Below are positions 27,759-36,037 of a stretch of DNA of 64,000 nt, piece after piece. The translations under genes were made by a program, and so were the position numbers. This DNA comes from Mycolicibacterium madagascariense. GTDB taxonomy: Bacteria; Actinomycetota; Actinomycetes; Mycobacteriales; Mycobacteriaceae. The stretch lies in the NCBI RefSeq assembly GCF_010729665.1, contig NZ_AP022610.1, forward strand, positions 1,922,001-1,986,000. The letters are read 5' to 3'. Position 1 is the first letter of the stretch, and the number at the start of each line of letters is the position of its first letter. A model generated the notes under the pieces. The model did no database searches, had not been told where the DNA came from, and worked only from the letters and a program-made list of their open reading frames with translations.

Positions 27759-28443
27759 GACGACCTCGATTCGATTGAGCAGCAGCAAACTCGCTCAACG
27801 GTAGGAACCATCGTCGCTCGCGGGTGAGCGTCCTCAGCGTCTACTTATCTGGGTCTCAGGCCGGCGATCGCGGCAGTTGCAAACCGCAAAACATCGGACG
27901 CCTAGTATGAATTTGCCGGAACCGTTTCAGTGCGCCGATGAACGCTGACGACGGCGGTAGCCAGGTGGGATGAGCCGCAAACGCCATCCAATTCGGGTCG
28001 ACGGCTGTCGTTGCCGCGACACCACCCGGTCCATGATGGGCGACCCGCGTGCCAAAGGTCAGTCGCAAAACTCACAGCTAACGATGGGTCGGCCTCGGCG
28101 GCCGCGTGACACCAGCGGCTCGTCGACGGGGTGACGGCTCGAATGCGGACCCTCGGGCCGGGCGTCTCGACGTTGGATGGCTTAGGTGTTCCAAACGTCC
28201 AGTCTCGCAGCGCGATTGACGTCGCGATCGCGCAACGTGTTGGTGCCCAACACGTCTTCGCGCGAGGGGCGGCACGACGCCCACGACGGCATCTGCGGGC
28301 GACGCCGACCCCAGGCGCCGGGCTCATCGGCCGGGCCGTCGTACGCGGGGGACGGTTCTCGTGGGAGGGAGGTTTTGAGGGCTCCCGGGGTGGATATGTC
28401 TTGATCGCTCTCTTGTACGTCTACATGGGATGGAGTGCGTAAC
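27759..28443. other. Divergent intergenic region between the glycoside hydrolase and a small secreted protein
   Basis: No supported gene. A TAGTAT -10-like hexamer lies at 27903-27908 on the plus strand with TTGCAA at 27877, but the 20-bp spacing is long. The several 60-140 residue frames on the minus strand here have no protein-like composition, start context or neighbours that support them. Confidence 0.45.
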
Positions 28444-28713
28444 ATGATGTTTCGTCGTATCGCTGCTGGCGCTGCCATCGCGGCCGGAGTGATGATGGGT
28501 TGGGGAGCTGTCGACGCGGCGGCCGCTCCGGCCCCTGGTCAGCCCGGGGCCCCAGTGCTGCCGCCGGCCGGTCCGGACGCAGGTACGCCGCCGGCGTGGG
28601 CGCCACCCAAGCCGGTGGATCCGGTGTGGGCCAACGGTCAGCCGCAGGTGTGGGACGAAGGGTGGAACCACTGGGGGGTCTGGGAGAACGGCGTGTTCGT
28701 CCCGACCTACTAG
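28444..28713 (+). CDS. Small secreted protein, Pro/Trp-rich
   Basis: An 89-residue protein with a signal peptide (FRRIAAGAAIAAGVMMGWGAVDAAAA, residues 3-28) and a mature part of about 60 residues that is Pro-rich and then Trp-rich, ending WDEGWNHWGVWENGVFVPTY. GGAG lies 8 bases before ATG 28444; a GTG at 28435 and an ATG at 28447 are also possible. I do not recognise the family. A terminator hairpin follows at 28725. Confidence 0.75.
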   Translation: MMFRRIAAGAAIAAGVMMGWGAVDAAAAPAPGQPGAPVLPPAGPDAGTPPAWAPPKPVDPVWANGQPQVWDEGWNHWGVWENGVFVPTY

Positions 28714-28724
28714 TCCCGTCCGCC

Positions 28725-28762
28725 CGTCGAAGCGGCGCCGCGCCTGCGGTGCCGCTTCGACG
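28725..28762 (+). terminator. Hairpin terminator after the small secreted protein gene
   Basis: A perfect 12-bp stem (CGTCGAAGCGGC with GCCGCTTCGACG) with a 14-base loop, starting 12 bp after the stop at 28713. It lacks a run of T after the stem, as is common for mycobacterial hairpin terminators. It could serve both strands, since the convergent LuxR gene ends at 28819. Confidence 0.65.
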
Positions 28763-28818
28763 CTGTGCGCCGGTGGCCGTATTCGCACGGTCGATCCGAG
28801 TCGCCGCGCCAGGACGAT

Positions 28819-31440
28819 TCAGAGGTCGTGCGCGGCGTTGACGGCGTAGGTGAGTTGGGCGCGGTTCGCGGCGCCGAGTTTGGTGCAGGCGCGTAGTACG
28901 TGCGTCTCGACGGTGCGCACGGACAGCGTGAGCTGTTCGGCGATGGACTTGTTCGTGTGACCCGCGGCAACCAGCACGGCGATCTGGTGTTCCCGCCCGG
29001 TCAGGGGGAGCGGCTGCAATGCCGCCTGCAGAGCGGGCGTCATCGGCTGACCGCAGCCCTGGCGGAGGCGGGCGGCCGTGGCGCGCGCCCGCAGCGCCTC
29101 GCCGGTGTGGCCGGCTGAGCCGTGGGCGGTGGCGGCCTGGGCGGCGGCGTCCGCGGCGGCGCATCGCAGCCCAGCGTCCTCCAGTTGGGTGGCGACCCGC
29201 TCGAGACGTTTCCCGTCATTGGCGGCCAGGGCCTGTGCGTGCGCGAGGACGAGAGTGCCGTAGGCACAGTCGATTCGGCGGGTCAGGCGAATCAGCTCAG
29301 CGAGGGCGGTGACGTCGCCGAGGCGTAGGGCGTCGTGATGGGCCAGCAGTGCGGGGCCCAATTGCCCTGTGGCAGTGGCGGTGGTGATCGCAGTGCGCGC
29401 GGCGGCCCGGGCCCCGACGAGGTTGCGCTCGGCGGCCAGCGTCCATACCCGGGCTTGGCGCAGTTCGGGTAGGTGGATGGTCGTGCGTGCGTCGTGGAGG
29501 CGGTCGGCGTCGGCCAGCGCGGCCGCCGCACCAGCTGCGTCGCCCAATTGACCCAGCGCGGTGGCCAACCACGAGGAGTTCAGCGCGCCCCACGCGTTGC
29601 CGGTCTGCTGGTAGTACTCGGTGGCTCCCCGTAGGTGAGCGATGGCGGCGGGCAGATCGCCGGCGATCACCTGCACGTGACCGACCAGGACCTGACCGCT
29701 CGCGTGCGCGGGTTGGCGACGCTCGGAGATCTGCAGATGGTGGGTGGCGACGTTGGCGGCAACGTCCACGCGGCCCTGCAGGATTGCGGTGTGTGCCTCG
29801 CCGAGGGCGGCACCGTAACGGACCCCGTCGGGTTGTTCGACGCTGGCGGTGCGCGAGACGTGCTGCGGCACGTCCTGGAGGCGACCCAGCCGCGCGCACG
29901 ACAGCGCGGCCGCCGAGGCCGCCCACGCCACGGCCAGGTCTTGCACACCGGGGGTGGTGAGCACCGCGTCGGCGAGGCGCAGGCAGTCGTCGAGACGTCC
30001 GAGGTTCATCGCGAACTGCGAGGCGAGCCCATCGATCGTCGCCAATTGTGTCGGCTCGGTGATCCGGGCGCGCAGTTGGGTGAGCCACGACGCGGCCTGC
30101 TCGGCGCGGCGCAGCATCCAGAATTCGTTGGCGGCCTTGCAGATTGCCCAATACACCAACTCGAAACCAGACAGGTCTGCAGGGTCGACGGCGTCGAGGA
30201 TCTCTTCGGCGTCACTGCCGCGGCCCTGCCAGCACACCGCCTGGGCCAGGGTCATACGCGCAGCGAGATCACCGCTGCGCGCCAGGGCGGCGCTGGCCAA
30301 CCGTTCGGTCAGCTCGAAGTCCCCCAGGAACATCGCCTGCCACGCCGCGCCCGTCAGATCGGCCAGTGGTGGGGGCGCGTCACTGTCCAGGGCCAGGGCC
30401 GTCAACCGCAATCGGTCCACCGGCGACACCGCAGGCACCGGCACGTCTCGTTGGGTCAGCGCGTGCACCAGCTCGGTACGCAGGCGGCGGGCGTGGAGGT
30501 GTCCCATCGCCGCGCGCAGGCGCTCGGTATAGAGCGGATGACCGGAGAAGGCGTGCAGCTGACCGGCGTGGGACGTGATGCGCAGTGCCGCAACGCGTTC
30601 CCCGTCCTCGAGTGCCTCTTCGTCGACGAGGCTGGCGAGCACCGCGACCGGCAGTGGTTCTTCGATCGCCAGATACCTCAGGGCCTCCAACGTCCCGGCG
30701 GGCAGGTCGCGCAACGCGGTGTCGATCAGGTCGAGTAGCGGATCGTTGAGCGTCGTCGGGCCTGTCCACTGCCATTCCCCGCGCTGGAGATGCACACCGT
30801 CGTGCTGGCGGGCGCCCTCGACGAGGTGACGCAGGAAGAGCGGATTGCCCTGGCTGAGCGTGAAGACCCGCTCCGCGGCCCCCACCGACACGGGGCCTCC
30901 CAGGACTGACTCCATCACCCTGGTCACCTCCCGTGCGGTCAGGGAGCCGACGTCCAGGCGCGGCAGATGGCCGTCCTTCCAGACCGCGGTGATCGCCTCG
31001 GGGGTGGGTTCGCCGCTGCGACACGTGATCAGCACTCGGGCCCGGCTGGTCGTGACCATCTGATGGACCAGCGTCGCGGAGTACCCGTCGAGCAGATGGG
31101 CGTCGTCGATCACCAGCAGCACTGGATGGCCCGCCGGTGGGCACAGCTCGGCCTTGGCCGTCCGCAGCACCGCGGCGGGATTGGACCCCGGGGGGACGTC
31201 GATCAGGTGGGCGAAGGCACCGAAGGGGATCTCACGGGTCGACGCCGTCGCCGATACCCACCGCACAAGCGCTTCGGCGCCCTGAGCCGACGACCACCGC
31301 CGGACTCCTGCTCGCGCCAGCACGGTCTTGCCGACGCCCGCCGCACCGAACAACGCGATGCCCGAACCGTCGGGATCGGTCAGGGCGGCATCGAGCGTCG
31401 CATTCAAACCCGCGCGATCGTCGATCACCCACCCCGTCAT
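28819..31440 (-). CDS. LuxR-family ATPase regulator (LAL type)
   Basis: An 873-residue regulator. A P-loop ATPase domain at the N-terminus has Walker A GAAGVGKT at residues 32-39 and a Walker B VLLVIDDAHLL near 107-117. A long alpha-helical TPR-like middle follows (about 370-780), and the C-terminus is a LuxR helix-turn-helix (LTGREHQIAVLVAAGHTNKS, then TVETHVLRACTKL). Such proteins sense a ligand such as an inducer sugar and activate transcription. ATG 31440 sits 7 bases behind a TACACT -10 box, so the mRNA may be leaderless. It stands alone; its targets are unknown. Confidence 0.93.
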   Translation of the reverse strand: MTGWVIDDRAGLNATLDAALTDPDGSGIALFGAAGVGKTVLARAGVRRWSSAQGAEALVRWVSATASTREIPFGAFAHLIDVPPGSNPAAVLRTAKAELCPPAGHPVLLVIDDAHLLDGYSATLVHQMVTTSRARVLITCRSGEPTPEAITAVWKDGHLPRLDVGSLTAREVTRVMESVLGGPVSVGAAERVFTLSQGNPLFLRHLVEGARQHDGVHLQRGEWQWTGPTTLNDPLLDLIDTALRDLPAGTLEALRYLAIEEPLPVAVLASLVDEEALEDGERVAALRITSHAGQLHAFSGHPLYTERLRAAMGHLHARRLRTELVHALTQRDVPVPAVSPVDRLRLTALALDSDAPPPLADLTGAAWQAMFLGDFELTERLASAALARSGDLAARMTLAQAVCWQGRGSDAEEILDAVDPADLSGFELVYWAICKAANEFWMLRRAEQAASWLTQLRARITEPTQLATIDGLASQFAMNLGRLDDCLRLADAVLTTPGVQDLAVAWAASAAALSCARLGRLQDVPQHVSRTASVEQPDGVRYGAALGEAHTAILQGRVDVAANVATHHLQISERRQPAHASGQVLVGHVQVIAGDLPAAIAHLRGATEYYQQTGNAWGALNSSWLATALGQLGDAAGAAAALADADRLHDARTTIHLPELRQARVWTLAAERNLVGARAAARTAITTATATGQLGPALLAHHDALRLGDVTALAELIRLTRRIDCAYGTLVLAHAQALAANDGKRLERVATQLEDAGLRCAAADAAAQAATAHGSAGHTGEALRARATAARLRQGCGQPMTPALQAALQPLPLTGREHQIAVLVAAGHTNKSIAEQLTLSVRTVETHVLRACTKLGAANRAQLTYAVNAAHDL

Positions 31441-32083
31441 CAAGGGCAGTGTAGAAGGACGGCTCCGCGGAGGTGGAACCAAACCTACGTAGCGCACTAC
31501 GGATGCCCAGAATGCGGTCAAATGGTATTTGCTACAGAGCAGGTTCCATATAAACCGACGATAGCTGAACTGCACGGTTGTCCATGGCGATCCGTGAAGC
31601 CTGCAGCGCGTCAATTTGATCTTGAATCACAATGACGACGCGAGCAAGCGTGCTGATCCAGGATCGTCGGGGCGCCCCTGGGCGCGACCCACATCTACCG
31701 GTACCGACGGCGGTCAGTCGCCGTGTCGGGCCGGGACGGCATTGCAAAAACATTGTCCAACAGTATATTTCCCCAACCGCGTTTCAAAGGTGCCATGTGC
31801 CTCTCGTCGGCGTCAGGGACTTCGCGCGAGCCGGGGTGGTTGGTCCGTCACCCGCACGGCCGGCAACGTTCCAAGCCATGCCGGAAACACGCCGGTGGCC
31901 AGAATTCCTCCCATCGATGCACCAACGTAGGTGCGATGTCGTATATTGCTGAGCGGTTCGATATGCGTGTTACGGTGTTTGCCGACGAGCGATGAACGCG
32001 ACGTGAAGTCCTAGGGATCGACCGATCCTCGGGGGGATGGCATCACCGTATTGGGGGATGCCTGATGAAGGGGTGGACATTTC
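31441..32083. other. Long intergenic region between the LuxR regulator and the PGRS gene
   Basis: No supported gene in 643 bp. It is visibly richer in A and T than the flanks (for example around 31515-31640 and 31745-31780). It contains the LuxR promoter at its left end and must contain the PGRS gene promoter at its right end. An inverted repeat CGTAG-CGCA-CTACG is at 31488-31501. Short frames on both strands show no protein-like features. Confidence 0.5.
31448..31453 (-). promoter_or_regulatory. -10 box (TACACT) of the LuxR regulator, leaderless-type
   Basis: Read on the minus strand, TACACT fits the mycobacterial TANNNT -10 consensus and ends 7 bases before ATG 31440, so transcription would begin at or next to the start codon. 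The inverted repeat at 31488-31501 is in the position of an upstream activator or operator site. Confidence 0.5.
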
Positions 32084-32503
32084 ATGGCGGGTCGTCACCG
32101 GATGGGCGCGAAGGCTGGCGCGAAGGGTCGTCGCGGGGAGCGGCGCACCTTGGCGGTGTCATCCTGGCTGGGCGCCGGCGCCATCACGCTGGGCGTGGGT
32201 GCGGCGTTGGCGAGCGGGGGCGGCGTGGCCCATGCCGACAGTGGGTCCGGTTCGTCGGCAACCGCACCTCGTGACGACGGCGGGTCCGCGCGGCACGCCG
32301 TCGCGTCCGGCAGCACGACGCACGCGGGGTCGGCGGCGGCAGACACGAAGACCTCTGCTCAGGGCACCTCGGGATCTGCGCGCTCCGACACGAGCACCTC
32401 ACCCTCCTCGGCGGAGGACGCGACGACCCCGGGGGTGGACCCGCTGTCGGCGGGGCGTTCCACCGGGACAAGGCACTCGTCACCAGCGCTGTCGACGGGT
32501 TTG

Positions 32504-32563
32504 CCGTCGACCAAGACGCCGTCGACCAAGACGCCGTCGACGGGTTCGCCGTCGACCAAGGCA
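32504..32563 (+). repeat. 15-bp tandem repeat (4 copies) encoding PSTKT units
   Basis: The unit CCGTCGACCAAGACG occurs twice exactly at 32504 and 32519, followed by two altered copies at 32534 and 32549. It encodes [15 protein letters not shown] in the linker of the PGRS protein and is a likely site of copy-number variation between strains. Confidence 0.8.
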
Positions 32564-32911
32564 CCGTCGCGCTCCACCAAGGAGCCGTCGACGACCTCGC
32601 CATCGACCTCGACCGGGCTCACGTCGTCGCCGTCGACCACGACCTCCACCGCTCACGTCGGCGCGCAGACCGCGGTGAAGGCCGTCACGCCGATGACGTC
32701 GTCGACGTCGCTTGGCACGATAAACACCACTGCGCCAACGGCTTTGGTGGTGCCGACCGTGTCGGTGGTGACTCCGGTGGCCCAGACCCCCGATGAGGTG
32801 CTGGCGGCCTTGATCGCGGTGTTCATCAGCAACGGCACCGCGGCTCATCCCAACGGGGGATTGCTCTTCGGGACCGGGTACAGCGCCACCACCGGATGCG
32901 TCGCGGCGGGC

Positions 32912-34670
32912 TGCAATGGCGGTAACGGCGGCATCTTCGGCAACGGGGGCGCCGGGGCGGACGGCGGCCGCGGCGGCAGCGCGATCTTGATCGGCAACGG
33001 CGGCGCCGGCGGAGATGCCGTCGTCGCGGGCAATGCCGGGGGTGCGGGCGGCGCGGGTGGACTGCTGATCGGCTCGGGTGGGCGTGGCGGCAGTGGCGCC
33101 ACGGGCCTGGTCGGATCCACGGCAACTCAGCCCGGTGCCACCGGCGGTACCGGCGGCACCGGCGGGGCGGGTGGAGCCGGTGGGGCGGCGGGTCTGCTGC
33201 TCGGTTCGGGCGGCGCCGGTGGCAACGGAGGCACCGGTGGCCGCGGTGGTGACGGCGCGACCGGGGCGACCGGCGCCACGGGATTCGCGGGCACCTCGGT
33301 GAATCTGGATGGGGGCACCGGCGGCACGGGCGGCACGGGCGGCAACGGCGGTGTCGGCGGTACCGGCGGCAACGCAGGCGCCGGCGGTCAGGGCGCGGGT
33401 GTTCGGCACTCGCGGCATCGCCGGCGTCAATGGCAATGGCGGTGATGGTGGCACTGCCGGTCGGGGTGGCACCGGCGGCACCGGCGGGACCGGGGGCACC
33501 GGCCAGACCGGCAGCGTGGGTGTGCTGCCCGGCGGTACCGGCGGCGGTGGCGGCACCGGCGGCACGGGGGGCAATGGCGGCACCGGCGGCGCGGCCGGCA
33601 CGGGTGGAGCCGGCGGACGACGCGGAAGCGGTGGTTCCGGTGGCACCGACGGCGCCGTCGGGGCCACCAACACCCAGGGTGACGGCGGCACCGGCGGCAA
33701 CGGGGGAATCGGAGGTACGGGTGGCACCGGTGCGACCGGCGCTACCGGGACGGCCGGCGCTCCCGACGCCGTGCAGACCGGTGACCAGCTTTCCGGCAGT
33801 GCCGGAGGCGCGGGCGGCGCTGGCGGCACCGGTGGGGTGGGTGGCACCGGGGGCAATGCCGGCCACGGGGGCGCCGGCGCCACTACCGGCGCCAACGGCG
33901 TCGACGGCGTGGGCGGGGTCGGCGGGACCGGAGGGGCGGGTGGCACCGGCGGCGTGGGTGGCGACGCCTCGGCCACCAGCGATGTGGCCACCCATGTCGT
34001 CGGCGGCGACGGAGGGGCCGGCGGGGACGGTGGGGCCGGAGGCCTCGGCGGTCAGCCCGGGAGCGGCGGGACGCCGTCCGGCACCGGTGCCACGGGCGCG
34101 GGTGGTGCCGGCGGCATGGGCGGCAACGGAGGCAACGGCTCCCTCACGGATGTGCCGGGATTCGTGGGGGTCTCATCCCGCGGCGGTGACGGGGGCGCCG
34201 GAGGTTCGTCCGTCGGCACCGGCGGCACGGGTGGCGCCGGTGGCAACGGCGGCAACGGCGATGCCGTGGGCAGCGCGCTGGGGGTCCCCGCTCCCGACGC
34301 CTACGGCGGTGACGGTGGCACCGGGGGCAGTGGAATGACCGGCGGTGCCGGTGGCATGGGCGGGCAGGGCACCGCGGTCGGTGCGCAGGTCTATGAAGCC
34401 TTCGGCGGCGACGGCGGCGACGGCGGACCCGCCTTGCTCACCGGAGGCAAGGGCGGCACCGGGGGTGCCGCAATCGTCGATCCCGGCGCCACGGCATTCG
34501 GGAAGATCGGCGGTGACGGCGGCGACGGTGGCAACGCCATCCTGCCGGGAGGGCACGGCGGCGACGGGGGCAACGGCGGCGACATCACGCCCTCTGCTGG
34601 GCTGAACCTGGTCGGTTACGGTGGAGACGGTGGTACGGGGGCGGCGGGCAACGGTGCCGCCGGCAACAGC
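32912..34670 (+). repeat. PGRS-like GGC/GGN repeat region
   Basis: About 1.75 kb of imperfect short repeats of the type GGCGGCACC/GGCGGTACC, encoding Gly-Gly-Thr/Asn/Ala units. The same stretch reads as Pro-rich frames on the minus strand, which are shadows. The repeat makes the region prone to slippage and to assembly errors, and contains the frameshift at 33397-33399. Confidence 0.85.
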
Positions 34671-34868
34671 GGCCGGTACCTCACCAGCTGAGCCGCCGCC
34701 GCGGCAGGATCGCAGTCGTCACCTCGACGGGCACGGCGGCGGACGTCGATGACGGCACCGTCCAATGTCATTGTGCGGCAACGTCTTAGGCGCTCAGTCG
34801 GTCGGACCCGCCCGCAGCGGGCGTAGCATGGCGGCCAGGTCGGGGGGCCATCGACAGGGGAGTCAACA

Positions 34869-35120
34869 ATGACGTTTCATTCGACCCGTTCACTCGTCGC
34901 CGCGTCGGCAGCGATGCTGGCGCTCTCCGTGAGCAGTGCCGTCGCCGCAGCCGACCCTCCCGCTCCGGGGTCTGCGTGCGGCCCAGACAAGGTCATCACG
35001 TCGATCAACACCTGTGAGCCGCTCAACTCGTCCTGCACCGGTTACGACAGCATGATCATCGGACGCGTGGCCGCAGACGGTCGCTGCGTGATTCCCGGGC
35101 TCGAGGGCACCACCTGGTAG
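34869..35120 (+). CDS. Small secreted protein with four cysteines
   Basis: An 83-residue protein with a signal peptide (residues 1-28, hydrophobic LVAASAAMLALSVSSAVA). The mature part of about 55 residues carries four cysteines (37, 49, 56 and 73) that could form two disulfides outside the cell. AGGGGAG precedes the ATG. I do not recognise the family. Confidence 0.75.
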   Translation: MTFHSTRSLVAASAAMLALSVSSAVAAADPPAPGSACGPDKVITSINTCEPLNSSCTGYDSMIIGRVAADGRCVIPGLEGTTW

Positions 35121-35128
35121 CCGGCCCA

Positions 35129-35143
35129 CCCGACGGGGTCGGG
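35129..35143. terminator. Short hairpin between convergent genes
   Basis: CCCGAC-GGG-GTCGGG forms a perfect 6-bp stem with a 3-base loop, 9 bp after the small secreted gene and 11 bp before the end of the convergent glycosyltransferase. It may terminate both, but the stem is short and there is no T run. Confidence 0.4.
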
Positions 35144-35153
35144 GTTCGTCGAC

Positions 35154-35909
35154 TCAGCGGACCGGTGTCCACTCCCGGCTGGCGGACTTGCGGAACAAGA
35201 ACACCGACACGGAATTGGAGAACCAGGCCCACAGCAATCGGGGCCATCCCACCGCGTGGGCGCGGCGGCCCGTGTGCCACACGGTCAGGTGGTTGACGAA
35301 CCTCGTCTGACCGATCTTGGAGAGTCGCCGGAAGAGATCCATGTCCTCCGACGCCGTGAGTCGCTCGTCGAATCCGTCGACTCGGTCGAAGGCCCTGCGG
35401 TCGATCATCTGGAATTCCCCACCCGAACCGCCCACGCCAAGCACGTTGTTCTGCAGGGCGAACTGCAATCCCAGGGTGAAGAAGACGTAGCGATCGAACA
35501 ACGTGCTCACCTCGCGGAAGACGCGGTAGCGTCCCGTCAGCGCCACCAGTCGTGGCCGACGGATGAATTCCGCCCGTGCCCTGGCGAAGAAGGCGTCGAC
35601 GTCGTGGATGATGACGTCGGCGTCGAGGAAGACCACGAAGTGTCCCCGGGCCCGCGCGGCGCCCATGTTGCGCGCCATGCCGATCGTCTGTCGGGCCTGC
35701 CCGTCGTAGACGATCACCTCGTCGGCATACCTGCGGCACACCTCGATGGTCCCGTCGGTGCTGTTGCCGTCGGACACGATGATCTCGCGAGCGCCGGAGT
35801 ACTGCGATAGGCACCGGAGGGTTCGTTCGATCGTCGCGATCTCGTCGAGCGTCGGGATGACGAAGGAGATCGTCTCCGGGCTCACGCCCCCACGCCGTCG
35901 ATCGGCCAT
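35154..35909 (-). CDS. Glycosyltransferase family 2
   Basis: A 251-residue GT-A fold enzyme. The N-terminus ETISFVIPTLDEIATIERTL is typical of GT2, and the metal/nucleotide-sugar motif is DAD in VVFLDADVII; GFDERLTASEDMDLFRRL is the acceptor-side motif. No transmembrane helix is obvious except a weakly hydrophobic C-terminal LLWAWFSNSVSVFLF. It begins at ATG 35909; upstream in-frame codons lack protein character. The transferred sugar and acceptor are unknown. Confidence 0.88.
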   Translation of the reverse strand: MADRRRGGVSPETISFVIPTLDEIATIERTLRCLSQYSGAREIIVSDGNSTDGTIEVCRRYADEVIVYDGQARQTIGMARNMGAARARGHFVVFLDADVIIHDVDAFFARARAEFIRRPRLVALTGRYRVFREVSTLFDRYVFFTLGLQFALQNNVLGVGGSGGEFQMIDRRAFDRVDGFDERLTASEDMDLFRRLSKIGQTRFVNHLTVWHTGRRAHAVGWPRLLWAWFSNSVSVFLFRKSASREWTPVR

Positions 35910-36037
35910 GCCGACAGTGTGCCCAACCAATGCCATACGGTCAAACGATTGCATGATCATCATGGATGAACAACCATCGAATGGTGGACTCTGCGCCGGG
36001 AGCCCGCTGCCGCGCGCGCTCGGCGTGCATGACGCCG

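Larger units (their letters stand above)
32084..34691 (+). pseudogene. PGRS-type glycine-rich secreted protein, interrupted by one frameshift
   Basis: The first frame runs from ATG 32084 (GAAGGGG upstream) to a TGA at 33443-33445; the glycine-rich reading then continues in the +1 frame to the stop at 34691. Removing one base from GGG at 33397-33399 joins both into one protein of about 868 residues. The N-terminus has a long basic lead and a signal peptide ending GVAHAD (residue 52), a Ser/Thr/Pro-rich linker (about 53-225), a segment [20 protein letters not shown] typical of PGRS proteins, then hundreds of GGxGG repeats. There is no PE domain. It may be a real frameshift, phase variation, or an assembly error in GC-rich repeats. 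Confidence 0.8.

Noticed and set aside
32480..33991. Proline-rich minus-strand frames over the PGRS repeat
   Set aside because: They are the mirror of GGC/GGN codons; no start context or non-repetitive domain supports them.
32912..34670. CRISPR-like repeats
   Set aside because: Repeats are short, imperfect and coding in glycine frames without unique spacers or cas genes.
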